The notes: generated by a model from the sequence alone, not told the origin. DNA of 64,000 nt from Dyadobacter sp. LHD-138 (GCF_030929615.1 NZ_JAVFVU010000012.1:124001-188000); one strand, 5' to 3'. Shown: positions 38,504 to 46,975, counted from the stretch's first letter. A program made the numbers and translations.

Positions 38504-38531
38504 CAAAGCAGGGGGTTATTCTCCTGCTTTG
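38504..38531. other. Hairpin between the BamA-like and lipoprotein genes
   Basis: CAAAGCAGG / CCTGCTTTG, 9-bp perfect stem with a 10-nt loop, about 95 bases after the BamA-like stop. There is no T-tract on the plus side, so it is a poor terminator; it may be an RNA-processing or attenuation structure. Nothing else is seen in this 221-bp gap. Confidence 0.5.
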
Positions 38532-38631
38532 CTGAAAAGCAATGCTAAACATTTTGCTACAAATTGACCGTCCGCATTAAAAAACAAGCCGATAATAGTT
38601 AGATTTGCGGTATTAATTCTTTTAGCGAAAC

Positions 38632-39225
38632 ATGACATACTTTACCACCCTAAAAAACACATTAGTACTTGTTCTTCTGGCCTTTGCACTTGGAAATTGC
38701 ACCAGTAAAACAAAAGATGAGCAAGAAGCAACGGTCACCGATTCCGCTGCCTTGGCCAACCCTTCGACCGAAGAACTGAACAGCGACCAGTCTGCGCTGC
38801 TCCTGGAAATACTTGGCAATTCTTCCGAAGGTGTTTTTCGTGGCATAACTTTTGGAGATCCTTTGAGCAAGGTCAAAGCAACCGAAACATTTGAAATGTT
38901 CGAAGATGTTGCGGATCATGTGGGTTTTACCAAAGAAACAGAAAAGCTTGAAACGATCGACATTCAGTATTTCCTGACGGCCGACAAACGCGTAAATAAA
39001 ATTACTGTCGATGTATATCTGAACAGTCCGGATGCGACAAAACAACTGTGGAATGCTGGCAAAACCCATTTTACGGAAACCTATGAAGCGCCAAAAGAAA
39101 AAGACAAAACAGTTACCTGGAACAAAAACGCGATACATGTAACGATGGAAGATGTATCGGAAGGAAAAGATTACGGCCTGAAATTTCAGTTCACGCCCGA
39201 CAAAAATGTACTTGCTGCTAAATAA
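38632..39225 (+). CDS. Hypothetical lipoprotein
   Basis: 197 aa with a lipoprotein signal: lipobox ALGNC (Cys at residue 23), followed by a Ser/Thr/Glu-rich tether. The mature part (about 55-195) starts with 'GVFRGITFGDPLSKVKATE', a form reminiscent of small periplasmic proteins that measure substrate-dependent folding, then alternating strands and helices with many Lys/Glu. No named family is recognised. It ends 6 bases before the cyclophilin ATG, so the two are almost certainly cotranscribed, which suggests a periplasmic folding or envelope role (inference). Confidence 0.7.
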   Translation: MTYFTTLKNTLVLVLLAFALGNCTSKTKDEQEATVTDSAALANPSTEELNSDQSALLLEILGNSSEGVFRGITFGDPLSKVKATETFEMFEDVADHVGFTKETEKLETIDIQYFLTADKRVNKITVDVYLNSPDATKQLWNAGKTHFTETYEAPKEKDKTVTWNKNAIHVTMEDVSEGKDYGLKFQFTPDKNVLAAK

Positions 39226-39231
39226 TTGACA

Positions 39232-39939
39232 ATGAAATTAAACCGCCTGACTTTACTGACCGTTTTCTGTCTGATTGCCTTAAACACCTTTGCGCAAAAA
39301 AAATCAAAAAAAGACTATGTGGTGACTATTGCTACGGATGAGGGAAAAATGCGTCTGATCCTGTTTGATGAAACGCCCAAGCATAAAGCCAATTTTATAA
39401 AACTTTCAAAAGACAAATTTTACAACGGCCTGCTTTTTCACCGGATCATTAAAGATTTTATGATTCAGGGTGGTGATCCTAACTCCAGAAATGCAAAACC
39501 GGAGGATATGCTGGGCAGAGGCGATAACGGATACAAAATTCCTGCCGAAATAGAACCGAACCTGTTTCACCGCAAAGGCGCATTGGCCGCTGCAAGAGAT
39601 AATAATCCTAAAAAGGAATCGAGCGGATGCCAGTTTTATATTGTGGAAGGAAGAAAGTGGAGCAAATCGGAGCTCGATAAACAGGCTTCCCGCGCCGCCA
39701 GAAAACTAACGGATGCCCAGAAAAAGGTGTATGAAACGGAGGGTGGCACGCCGCATCTGGATGGTGCCTATACTGTTTTCGGTCAGGTGATTGATGGCAT
39801 GGCGGTGGTAGATGCGATGAGCGCAAAACCAAAAGATGAACGCGACCGCCCGGATAAGGATATCAAAATGAAGGTTTCGGTAAAAAAAATGAAGAAGAAA
39901 AAGATCACAAAAAAATACGGCTATGTTTTTGCCAGCTAA
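39232..39939 (+). CDS. Periplasmic cyclophilin-type peptidyl-prolyl cis-trans isomerase
   Basis: 235 aa from the ATG at 39232; a TTG two codons upstream is less likely. A signal peptide (about 1-20, '...LNTFAQ') places it in the periplasm. The cyclophilin fold is clear: 'MRLILFDETPKHKANFIKL', 'FHRIIKDFMIQGGDP' (the active-site Arg and Phe), 'SSGCQFYIV' and 'LDGAYTVFGQVIDGM'. It speeds proline isomerisation during folding of exported proteins. An insertion around 'SKSELDKQASRAARKLTDAQ' (about residues 143-162), common in Bacteroidota cyclophilins, extends one loop. A strong terminator follows. Confidence 0.93.
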   Translation: MKLNRLTLLTVFCLIALNTFAQKKSKKDYVVTIATDEGKMRLILFDETPKHKANFIKLSKDKFYNGLLFHRIIKDFMIQGGDPNSRNAKPEDMLGRGDNGYKIPAEIEPNLFHRKGALAAARDNNPKKESSGCQFYIVEGRKWSKSELDKQASRAARKLTDAQKKVYETEGGTPHLDGAYTVFGQVIDGMAVVDAMSAKPKDERDRPDKDIKMKVSVKKMKKKKITKKYGYVFAS

Positions 39940-39975
39940 GCTGAACAGATATTAATTAACTTCAGTTAGTTTCCC

Positions 39976-40007
39976 AATCCCTCAATTTTCCATAAAATTG
40001 AGGGATT
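39976..40007 (+). terminator. Terminator after the cyclophilin gene
   Basis: Perfect 14-bp stem AATCCCTCAATTTT / AAAATTGAGGGATT with a 4-nt loop (CCAT), followed by ATTTTTTATAA. Strong rho-independent terminator. Confidence 0.95.
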
Positions 40008-40074
40008 ATTTTTTATAATAACGCAAACGCTATAATATCCTATCTTGCATCCAAAAAACATTGACACTACCGAC

Positions 40075-41007
40075 ATGACGGTTACTTCAAACGCAGATTC
40101 ATCAAAAAAACGTTTTCTGATAACAGGTTCCAATGGTCTTCTCGGGCAGAAACTCGTGGAATTATTGGTTCAGGATTCATCAATCCATACCATCGCGACA
40201 GCACGTGGCGAAAATAGGTTGCCATTTAAAGATCACTATGCATATCTGCCGATGGATATCACGGATCCTGAGCAGATTGAAGAAGTCATTGCCGCAACAA
40301 AACCAGACGTGATCATTCACACCGCCGCCATGACCAATGTGGACCAGTGCGAACTGGAAAAAGACGGTTGCTGGAAACAAAATGTCAATGCGGTTGAATT
40401 TCTGGTTTCAGCCTGTAAAAAACATCATGTGTTTCTCGTGCATGTTTCCACCGATTTCATTTTCGACGGAAAAGCCGGTCCTTATACGGAAGAAGCAGAA
40501 CCTAACCCGGTCAGTTTTTACGGATGGAGCAAGTATGCAGCGGAGAAAATAGTCATTCATTCCGATATTCAATGGGCGATTGCCAGGACTGTCCTGGTGT
40601 ATGGCATTGCGCACGACATGAGCCGGAGTAATATTATCCTTTGGGTAAAAAAATCTTTGGAAGAAGGGAAAAATATAAAAGTGGTGACGGATCAGTTCAG
40701 AACGCCAACACTCGCGGAAGATCTGGCTCAGGGTTGTTTTTTGATCGCGGATCAAAAGGCGGAAGGCATTTTTAACATTTCAGGCAAAGAGCTCTACACA
40801 CCGTATCAGATGGCCATCATGACGGCCGATTATTTTGGTCTGGATAAATCACTGATTACGTCAACGGATGCTTCCAGCTTCACACAACCCGCCAAACGTC
40901 CCCCACGCACCGGTTTTGATCTGACAAAATCAGAAAAAATACTGGGATACAAGCCACATACTTTTCAGGAAGGTATAGCGATTTTGGCAAAACAGATTGG
41001 TGTATGA
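40075..41007 (+). CDS. RmlD-like NAD(P)-dependent sugar-nucleotide reductase (SDR family)
   Basis: 310 aa from the ATG at 40075; the open frame starts at a TTG 10 codons earlier. Extended short-chain dehydrogenase with a Rossmann motif GSNGLLGQ, 'HTAAMTNVDQCE' and 'HVSTDFIFDG' (family substrate-binding segments) and the catalytic YGWSKYAAEK (YxxxK). The set is typical of dTDP-4-dehydrorhamnose reductases and related 'sugar nucleotide-binding' proteins. No other rml genes are nearby, so a dTDP-rhamnose role is not supported by context. Its stop is followed by a decayed copy of the nested-palindrome repeat. Confidence 0.87.
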   Translation: MTVTSNADSSKKRFLITGSNGLLGQKLVELLVQDSSIHTIATARGENRLPFKDHYAYLPMDITDPEQIEEVIAATKPDVIIHTAAMTNVDQCELEKDGCWKQNVNAVEFLVSACKKHHVFLVHVSTDFIFDGKAGPYTEEAEPNPVSFYGWSKYAAEKIVIHSDIQWAIARTVLVYGIAHDMSRSNIILWVKKSLEEGKNIKVVTDQFRTPTLAEDLAQGCFLIADQKAEGIFNISGKELYTPYQMAIMTADYFGLDKSLITSTDASSFTQPAKRPPRTGFDLTKSEKILGYKPHTFQEGIAILAKQIGV

Positions 41008-41024
41008 TCGCGCGCAGCTGGTAC

Positions 41025-41140
41025 TGATTTGCAATCGGGGCAGATATGGCTTAGCGTTTGTAACGCGGTAATTACAATTATTGCTAATACACGCGTTGCA
41101 ACCCCACACGGACCGCACCGAGTCCAAATCGGCGTTGGTG
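41025..41140. repeat. Nested-palindrome intergenic repeat, copy 1 (decayed)
   Basis: About 115 bp closely matching copy 2 at 44643-44765 in the same orientation: GATTTGCAATCGGGGC, then GGATATGG-like sequence, AGCGTTTGTAACGCG, an A+T-rich centre and ACGCGTTGCAA. The hairpin GCGTT-TGT-AACGC (41054-41066) is intact. The right-hand hairpins have degenerated, with 'CCCCACACGGACCGC' replacing the mirror sequence. It lies between convergent genes, where REP-like elements usually sit. Confidence 0.85.
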
Positions 41141-41192
41141 CCACTTTTCTGTACATGCTAAAACGGGGTGAACATGATCCCTGCGTCCAAGA

Positions 41193-42701
41193 TTACTGGC
41201 ATCGCTTTGGTTCCTTTTGCTTATAATTGAAAGTAAAAACGGCATTGCCATAAACATCCAATAATGAGCCTAGTACTCCATGATCCCTTAAAATTTGCAT
41301 TGAAGGACATTGAATAGTTAATGTATATCGATTTCCTTGGGATCCCCCTTCCAGGCTTATCGGTTTACTTTGCGAGAAAATGAAGTTTTGACCTTCCCTT
41401 GAAAATGAAACAGTCGTTACTTGCTTGGTAGCTTGACTCAAAGTAATGGTAAAGTTTTGTACACCCTTTGGGTCAATGCTGACTCGACTATTGAAAGCGG
41501 GTTGGAAAGAAATATGGCCTTCCCAAGTAGTATTGGGGCTAACATAAATTGTTGTTTTGTAAATAGGAGCCAATGATGCCAGTAATTCATAGTCATTTTG
41601 CACAAGTAATTCCGAAGCCAAACGGTTGCTAAATTCAATAGTATGTACAATTGAATTATTATCCTGCCTTTTTGTGAAAAATATTTCCGAATTGGCTTTC
41701 GCCCTTGGGGTAACTCCATCGTGATAATATTGCTCCGTGCCTTTAGAAGCATATATGGAACGTTTCGGCCCTTGATCCGACCAAGTCAATGGATAAAAAA
41801 GCTGGTTACTGCTTGGATATCCGCCCACTGATTTGGGATCAATAAAACTATTAGGATTGAGCTCTCCAAAGTCCGTTTCTGGATAAGGGCCATAATTTGG
41901 AAAAATAATAAATTTTACCTCCGTCTGATTATTCCTATTATTTTTCGGATATAAAACTAGCCTCCGTTCAATAGGTTGGGTAACATTTGCAGGTATATCA
42001 ACCTTATACCTAAGAATGCGAACTTGCTTTTTTAATTTAAAATATTTTCGACCTCTTATACCAGGATCTAAATCAGAAAGAAATTTATTATTACCCAAAT
42101 TATTAATTATAGTAACATTGGCCTTTTTTAATCCAGCTTTGCAATTTGGTTCAACCGGGATGTAGTTAGATACATTATTTACAGTGTAATTAAAATTATT
42201 TACAGAACGTCCTCCTAACGCTGTCAAACTAAGTACTCGTTCACAAATTTTAGTGTATGCATCAATCGCGTGCCATGCCTGGTATGTCTGGCCTCCATTA
42301 ACGTTCTCACTATTACAGGCTATTTGACAAAGAAAGGCACTGGCTTCAGCCATGATTTGAGCCGGAAATTGGTCTAATTCTCTGTCAATAATCTGGATGG
42401 CCTCAGCTTCGTTATGTTCAGTATTGATAGCCTCGTCTTCTTGATATTTTCCGCTTCCCTCTATTGGAATTGGAATATCTAGTGGAATAAGCGCTTTGAA
42501 ATTAGTTGCGACCTCAATACTATGCTTACTTAGGGATTTTTGAGCGTTGATGAAGGAACGGCTATAGGAATGATTTCTTGGAGCTGACGGACAGTCACAA
42601 GACTGTGCCAATCCTGATGTAATTGCTAGCAGTACCAAAATCACCGACTGCAACCAGGCTTTGAAACCATAATTTGACTTATTAAGTAATGAGTTCTCCA
42701 T
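41193..42701 (-). CDS. Orphan secreted protein of unknown function
   Basis: 502 aa. A signal peptide (about 15-33, 'LVLLAITSGLAQSCDCP') is followed by a Cys-containing N-terminal region (residues about 35-170, helical, with 'QIACNSENVNGG' and 'AIDAYTKICER') and a long beta-rich remainder with Asn/Ser/Pro-rich strands. I see no catalytic motif and no C-terminal sorting domain of the type IX secretion kind. Composition is Asn/Ile/Lys-rich and the DNA is clearly more A+T-rich than the neighbouring operons, which suggests recent acquisition. It lies between the two repeat copies and is divergent from the PAS-LuxR gene. No function is proposed. Confidence 0.7.
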   Translation of the reverse strand: MENSLLNKSNYGFKAWLQSVILVLLAITSGLAQSCDCPSAPRNHSYSRSFINAQKSLSKHSIEVATNFKALIPLDIPIPIEGSGKYQEDEAINTEHNEAEAIQIIDRELDQFPAQIMAEASAFLCQIACNSENVNGGQTYQAWHAIDAYTKICERVLSLTALGGRSVNNFNYTVNNVSNYIPVEPNCKAGLKKANVTIINNLGNNKFLSDLDPGIRGRKYFKLKKQVRILRYKVDIPANVTQPIERRLVLYPKNNRNNQTEVKFIIFPNYGPYPETDFGELNPNSFIDPKSVGGYPSSNQLFYPLTWSDQGPKRSIYASKGTEQYYHDGVTPRAKANSEIFFTKRQDNNSIVHTIEFSNRLASELLVQNDYELLASLAPIYKTTIYVSPNTTWEGHISFQPAFNSRVSIDPKGVQNFTITLSQATKQVTTVSFSREGQNFIFSQSKPISLEGGSQGNRYTLTIQCPSMQILRDHGVLGSLLDVYGNAVFTFNYKQKEPKRCQ

Positions 42702-43009
42702 TTTGATTCAGTATTAAGGTGAGTGACAAAGAGTTCTTAAACCTATTTAATCCTCACACAACATAACAGTGCCCAAACAATGTCAAAAGATCGTATGAGT
42801 CAAAGAGTATATTGGCTTCTGTAAGATTTAATAAAAAGTTCATCATATAAATGTGTGAATTCCTCGTTCGAAATTCTGCAACAAATAAAGCATATACCAA
42901 CAGTATTGAAATACCTAATTTTAGGTATATTTACATGTAAGTAGCTAAACGTAAAAACTTTACATATTAGAATTGACTTTATTCGCAATTAAGAATTCAT
43001 ATTGGCTCT
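42702..43009. promoter_or_regulatory. 308-bp divergent spacer with a dyad upstream of the PAS-LuxR gene
   Basis: The spacer is A+T-rich and carries ATACCTAA-TT-TTAGGTAT (42911-42928), a perfect 8-bp dyad 81 bases before the regulator's ATG, and then TTACATGTAA (42930-42939), another palindrome right beside it. A LuxR-type regulator dimer could bind here (inference). No -7 box of the Bacteroidota type is clear. Confidence 0.5.
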
Positions 43010-43798
43010 ATGGAAAGTTTATCTCCCCAAACTTATCACGAATATCTCCGTGATCTGGCGTTAAACCCGCAGTCCAGTGCTTTCGATTATGCGCAGTATC
43101 TCAAAGAGCAAACCACGGTTGGTTCGATTTGCCATCTTACTTCCAGTGCCGTCTTTTTACTGGATTATTCTACAAAAAGTTATCCTTACATTGACGCACA
43201 TTCCAGGGCGATAGTAGGTCACTCAAGGCATGCATTTATTGAAGGCGGTCTTGAATTCATGTTGCACAATTATCATAAAAGAGATTTGACAGTCTATAAT
43301 AGATTGATTTTCCCTGATCGGCTTCATTTTTTATCTTCATTGGTCACGGACAGCTCTTTTCAATATCGTTTTACACATAATTATCGTTTTAAACGTACTG
43401 ATGGGGCATATAGCAATATTCTCCAACACTGTACTCTCATTCCATCGCAAGATGGCTCAGGACCAGTTGCATTACTTGGAGCAGTCCTTGATATCACACA
43501 TTGTAGTGGAGTAGGAAAAGTAATGCATCAGATTGAAAAGTGGGATCAAGACCGCGGCTGGATACCGGTTCTTACGAAATCCTATTACCCCGATCTGGAG
43601 GAGAACAAATTACTCAGTAAAAGAGAAATTGAGATATTGAAGTGGCTTCAGGAAGGATACACCAGTCGTGAGGTAGCTGATCGGCTTCATATCAGTTTTC
43701 ATACGGTAACCACCCATCGCAAAAATATGCTGGAAAAAACTAATGCCCAGAACACAACAGAATTAATAAGATTTGCTACCATAAAAGGAATTTTATGA
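43010..43798 (+). CDS. PAS-domain LuxR-type transcriptional regulator
   Basis: 262 aa. A PAS-like sensor region (about 40-165, with 'FTHNYRFKRTDGAYSNILQH' and 'GAVLDITHC' at its end) is joined to a C-terminal LuxR/NarL helix-turn-helix (202-262). The HTH shows 'LSKREIEILKWLQEGYTSRE' with the recognition helix near 'SFHTVTTHRKNMLEK'. There is no receiver domain and no AHL-binding domain, so the signal is either cytosolic or unknown. Its stop overlaps the start of the alpha/beta hydrolase gene as ATGA (43795-43798), so the two are translated together. A dyad upstream may be its own operator. Confidence 0.88.
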   Translation: MESLSPQTYHEYLRDLALNPQSSAFDYAQYLKEQTTVGSICHLTSSAVFLLDYSTKSYPYIDAHSRAIVGHSRHAFIEGGLEFMLHNYHKRDLTVYNRLIFPDRLHFLSSLVTDSSFQYRFTHNYRFKRTDGAYSNILQHCTLIPSQDGSGPVALLGAVLDITHCSGVGKVMHQIEKWDQDRGWIPVLTKSYYPDLEENKLLSKREIEILKWLQEGYTSREVADRLHISFHTVTTHRKNMLEKTNAQNTTELIRFATIKGIL

Positions 43799-44613
43799 CT
43801 GGAACTATTACGGATTACTTTATTAGTATTGACGGTAAGCAAATCCACTTTGTCGAAAAGCCAGGCGACCTGCCAACCATCGTTATGATCCATGGACGCT
43901 GTCTGTCGACACGTATGTGGGAACGACAATTCAACAGTAATCAGCTAAAACGGCATCACTTGATTGCTATCGATCTTCCAGGACACGGTTTATCCGATCA
44001 TTCACAAAATCCCCTAGTGGATTATAGCTTGTTTGGCTATCGAGATTTATTACTTGAGATATTGTCAATCAAAAAACTTGACCGCTATCTCTTGGTAGGT
44101 CATTCATTCGGAGGTTACATCGTTCTGGAAACATTGCCTTACTTAACAGGCTGCCTTGGAATGCTCATTATGACAAATCCTCTTGTGAAGCCTATTCAGT
44201 TTGAGTTAATGTTCAAAACAGAATCTCTTGGTGTTATCAATGAAGTATATCAGAAAGATCCTGATCGCAAAACTTTGGAAAAATATTCACTTCTTCTTTT
44301 ACACCCAAGACAACATGAAATTCCGTCATTTATAGTAGAAGACTTTGCCAGGACCGATCCTAATGTTCATGACGCAATTCTTCAGGGTATGTTCCACAGC
44401 GGCTACAAGGACGAGATTAAACTAATCAATGACAGTAAGTTTCCAGTTCTAGTTGTCTATGGTGACCGGGATCAGATTACTAGTAGTACCTATTTGGAAT
44501 CCTTGACTCTTGCTAACTGGCATGGCTCTATTTCAGTTATCGAAAATTCGGGACATCTGATGCCTTGGGAAAAGGCCGATGTCTTCAATGAACTGTTAAC
44601 TAGTATGGTGTAA
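43795..44613 (+). CDS. Alpha/beta hydrolase coupled to a LuxR-type regulator
   Basis: 272 aa. The fold is clear: oxyanion region 'VMIHGRCLSTRMW', 'DLPGHGLSDHS', nucleophile elbow GHSFGGY with Ser104, acid Asp226 in 'VVYGDRDQ' and His254 in 'ENSGHLMPWEK'. A complete catalytic triad is therefore present. No signal peptide, so it acts in the cytoplasm on a small ester, lactone or amide. It starts in the ATGA overlap with the regulator's stop. A regulator and a hydrolase coupled like this may form a signal-and-degrade unit, but nothing in the sequence names the ligand. It ends 30 bases before repeat copy 2. Confidence 0.88.
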   Translation: MTGTITDYFISIDGKQIHFVEKPGDLPTIVMIHGRCLSTRMWERQFNSNQLKRHHLIAIDLPGHGLSDHSQNPLVDYSLFGYRDLLLEILSIKKLDRYLLVGHSFGGYIVLETLPYLTGCLGMLIMTNPLVKPIQFELMFKTESLGVINEVYQKDPDRKTLEKYSLLLLHPRQHEIPSFIVEDFARTDPNVHDAILQGMFHSGYKDEIKLINDSKFPVLVVYGDRDQITSSTYLESLTLANWHGSISVIENSGHLMPWEKADVFNELLTSMV

Positions 44614-44642
44614 CTTACAGTTATACCAGCTTTACCTCGCTC

Positions 44643-44765
44643 GCCCCGATTTGCAATCGGGGCGGATATGGCTCAGCGTTTGTAACGCGATTATTACAAT
44701 TATTGCTAATGCACGCGTTGCAAACGCTAGACCATGCAACCCCGATTACAAATCGGTGTTAGCGT
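44643..44765. repeat. Nested-palindrome intergenic repeat, copy 2 (intact)
   Basis: Four hairpins in mirror order: GCCCCGATT-TGC-AATCGGGGC (44643-44663), GCGTT-TGT-AACGC (44676-44688), A+T-rich centre, GCGTT-GCA-AACGC (44715-44727), CCGATT-ACA-AATCGG (44742-44756). Hairpin 1 is nearly the reverse complement of hairpin 4, and hairpin 2 of hairpin 3, so the entire 120 bp is one imperfect palindrome. It sits between convergent genes and could terminate both transcripts. Confidence 0.88.
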
Positions 44766-44773
44766 CATTAACC

Positions 44774-45838
44774 TCACTTTTCATCCTTATAGATCATCAC
44801 CTGACTTTTTCCATCACTTTTGATGAATCCCCTATACATGCCTTCACTGTTGAAGGGCATCGCGATATTGCCGTTTCTGTCCAGCGCAATGACGCCACCT
44901 TCTCCGCCGCGTTCCACGAGTTTTTTCATCACCACTGCATTGGCTGCATCTTGCAACGACAAACCTTTGTATTCCATCAGGCTTGAAATGTCATAAGCCA
45001 CCACGGATCTGATAAAAAACTCCCCGTGACCGGTTGCCGATACGGCGCAGGTTGTATTATTGGCATAAGTGCCAGCACCGATAATCGGTGCGTCGCCAAT
45101 ACGTCCGTATTTCTTGTTCGTCATTCCACCCGTTGAAGTCCCGGCTGCTAGATTTCCAAATTTATCCAGTGCAACGCATCCAACCGTACCAAATTTTTTA
45201 CCTTCCGTAAAAATCAACTCTTCTTCCTCAACATAACCTGTTTTCGACACCTTCTTAATTTCCTTTTTGTTTTCCGAATGATCCAGTTCTATTTTTTCTT
45301 GCTCTTTTGCTTTTTGCAGGGCTTTAAATCTGGCCTCTGTATAAAAATAAGACGGATCAACAATTTGTAGTCCCTGCTCTTTAGCAAACTGATCCGCCCC
45401 CTTTCCAGCCATCATTACGTGCGGTGATTTTTCCATCACGGCAATGGCGCCCCTGATCGGATTTTTAATGGTTGTTACACCGGCCATCGCACCCGCTTTC
45501 AGAGTCTTCCCTTCCATGATTGCCGCATCCAGTTCATTTTTGCCTTCATTGGTAAAAACGGCACCTTTCCCGGCATTAAACAATGGTGAATCTTCCATCA
45601 CCATGATCGCCGCTTCCACCGCCTGTACACTCGTACCACCTTTTTGTAGAACCGAATAACCATTTCGGAGTGCTGTGTTTAATACTTCCCGGTATGCTGT
45701 TTCTTTTTCCGGGGTCATGTTGACACGCGTGATCGTCCCGGCGCCTCCATGAATGACGAGCGTTATTTTATCGGAATAATCCTGGGCAAATGCCGCCTGA
45801 GCTAAAAGGCAGAGAAAGATCAGATAAATAAATTTCAT
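44774..45838 (-). CDS. iaaA: Isoaspartyl peptidase / L-asparaginase (plant type, N-terminal nucleophile)
   Basis: 354 aa with a signal peptide (about 1-18, '...AQAAFAQ'). Ntn-hydrolase of the IaaA family: 'LVIHGGAGTI' at the mature N-terminus, 'FNAGKGAVFTNEG' and 'AIMEGKTLKAGAMAGV', then the autocleavage site G-T in 'GKKFGTVGCVALDKFG', whose Thr becomes the N-terminal nucleophile. 'GDAPIIGAGTYA' and 'SATGHGEFFIR' complete the active site. The segment before the cleavage site is Lys/Glu-rich ('KAKEQEKIELDHSENKKEIK'), as expected of a disordered linker. It degrades isoaspartyl dipeptides and asparagine in the periplasm. Its stop is just after repeat copy 2. Confidence 0.93.
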   Translation of the reverse strand: MKFIYLIFLCLLAQAAFAQDYSDKITLVIHGGAGTITRVNMTPEKETAYREVLNTALRNGYSVLQKGGTSVQAVEAAIMVMEDSPLFNAGKGAVFTNEGKNELDAAIMEGKTLKAGAMAGVTTIKNPIRGAIAVMEKSPHVMMAGKGADQFAKEQGLQIVDPSYFYTEARFKALQKAKEQEKIELDHSENKKEIKKVSKTGYVEEEELIFTEGKKFGTVGCVALDKFGNLAAGTSTGGMTNKKYGRIGDAPIIGAGTYANNTTCAVSATGHGEFFIRSVVAYDISSLMEYKGLSLQDAANAVVMKKLVERGGEGGVIALDRNGNIAMPFNSEGMYRGFIKSDGKSQVMIYKDEK

Positions 45839-45857
45839 AGGAGCAAAGGTTTGATTA

Positions 45858-46514
45858 TTAAAGATCTGTATTGGACTTTTTTTGTTTCGCTTTGAAATAC
45901 GCCCCCCACATGCCTAAAAAAATGGCTATTGAAGTATAAATCGACACGGGGACTGATTTTCCCGATTGATACGCATGGACCACAACCCAGATAACGGCTG
46001 CTGTCATGATTGTCAGAAAAAACGGTATCCATTTTTGCTCAAAAACAGACTTGGCGCGCATAACTTCCGAAAGTCCCGTAACGTTACTTTTCGTAATCGC
46101 ATCTTCCAAAGCCTGACAAAATGATTCCATTGGAGTAGAATCGCAGAAATTTCCATTTGCGACAAGCTTTATCTTCTTGCGTCCATGGAATTTCATGACT
46201 AAAGTTGTCCCATTATAATGCTCAATCTTATAGGACATAAGATCCGTGAACTCAACGTTTTCAATATTGTCATCAAAATTAAAACTTACCGATGTGCTGC
46301 TTAAATGTGCCGTGCATCGCCTTTTTAATTTTCCTTTATTTAACCAAAAAATAAGAACCGGTCCGCCAAGCACGAGTATGAAAGAGATATTTTTATCAAT
46401 AACCGGAGCGAGATAGGACATACATGCTATCAGCCCTGCAAGAACGGCTACGGAAATACCGAAAAGTATCAACAATAATTTCTGATTGATGTATTCAAAA
46501 GTATAGTCTTTCAT
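45858..46514 (-). CDS. Hypothetical membrane protein with a PH-like cytosolic middle domain
   Basis: 218 aa. Two hydrophobic helices near the N-terminus (about 12-35, 42-58) and two near the C-terminus (about 165-185, 190-208) flank a soluble middle of about 100 residues ('CTAHLSSTSVSFNFDDNIEN', 'LVMKFHGRKKIKLVANG'), whose beta-strand pattern recalls bacterial PH-like domains. No named family is recognised. It is 19 bases upstream of the asparaginase gene on the same strand and may share its transcript. Confidence 0.6.
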   Translation of the reverse strand: MKDYTFEYINQKLLLILFGISVAVLAGLIACMSYLAPVIDKNISFILVLGGPVLIFWLNKGKLKRRCTAHLSSTSVSFNFDDNIENVEFTDLMSYKIEHYNGTTLVMKFHGRKKIKLVANGNFCDSTPMESFCQALEDAITKSNVTGLSEVMRAKSVFEQKWIPFFLTIMTAAVIWVVVHAYQSGKSVPVSIYTSIAIFLGMWGAYFKAKQKKSNTDL

Positions 46515-46846
46515 TTTGAAGTGGATTAGGTTCGTTTAAGTTTGAATCTACGATCCAAACTTAACCAGCATAATAGAAAAAACCGAACCATTTAGTTACA
46601 AACGGGCATATCAAAATATAAAAGCGAATTAGCCAGGTTTGGTTGATAAGGTAAGCTAATTAATTCACTTTGAATGCTATCTGTGATTATCAGATCACCC
46701 ATTTAACGACCGATTTCAAAACAGTAAAGTAAAAAGGTGATAAAATAACGACAAATATTCGACACGAAACGTGTCATTCGCGATCTTACATTAAATAATA
46801 AAAAGCACACTGCACGGATAAAAACCTGCTGATCGTCAATCTTCGA
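46515..46846. promoter_or_regulatory. 332-bp spacer with a GACACG dyad before the small HTH genes
   Basis: A+T-rich spacer without a convincing gene. GACACG-AAA-CGTGTC (46761-46775) is a perfect dyad about 72 bases upstream of the 42-codon ORF and is the most likely operator for the small HTH protein encoded next. No other clear signal. Confidence 0.45.
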
Positions 46847-46975
46847 ATGGAAATCGTCGCAGTCAGACAGGCACTTAGGGATTCAGAAGATGCAGCATTG
46901 GCACCTGATCAGGTGGACAAATTGTTAGATCGGCTAAGCTACCTGCTGGACATTGTAAGAAAATTAGAAAGCTAA
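46847..46975 (+). CDS. Small ORF (42 aa) preceding the HTH protein
   Basis: ATG at 46847, TAA at 46973-46975, 42 residues. It is predominantly helical and amphipathic ('VRQALRDSEDAALAPDQVDK' then 'LLDRLSYLLDIVRKLES'), with heptad-like leucines in the second half, as in a short coiled coil. It lies 38 bases before an 89-aa HTH gene on the same strand, and an AGGAGGAG-like purine run precedes that next start. Too short for homology recognition; position and composition suggest it is real. Confidence 0.4.
   Translation: MEIVAVRQALRDSEDAALAPDQVDKLLDRLSYLLDIVRKLES

Noticed and set aside
41029..41226. Small frames inside the nested-palindrome repeats (also 44651-44986)
   Set aside because: They run through palindromic repeat sequence and share only the repeat's translation; not genes.
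41025..44765. Composite transposon bounded by the two repeats
   Set aside because: No transposase, no matching target duplication at the outer ends, and one copy is decayed; REP-like intergenic repeats fit better.
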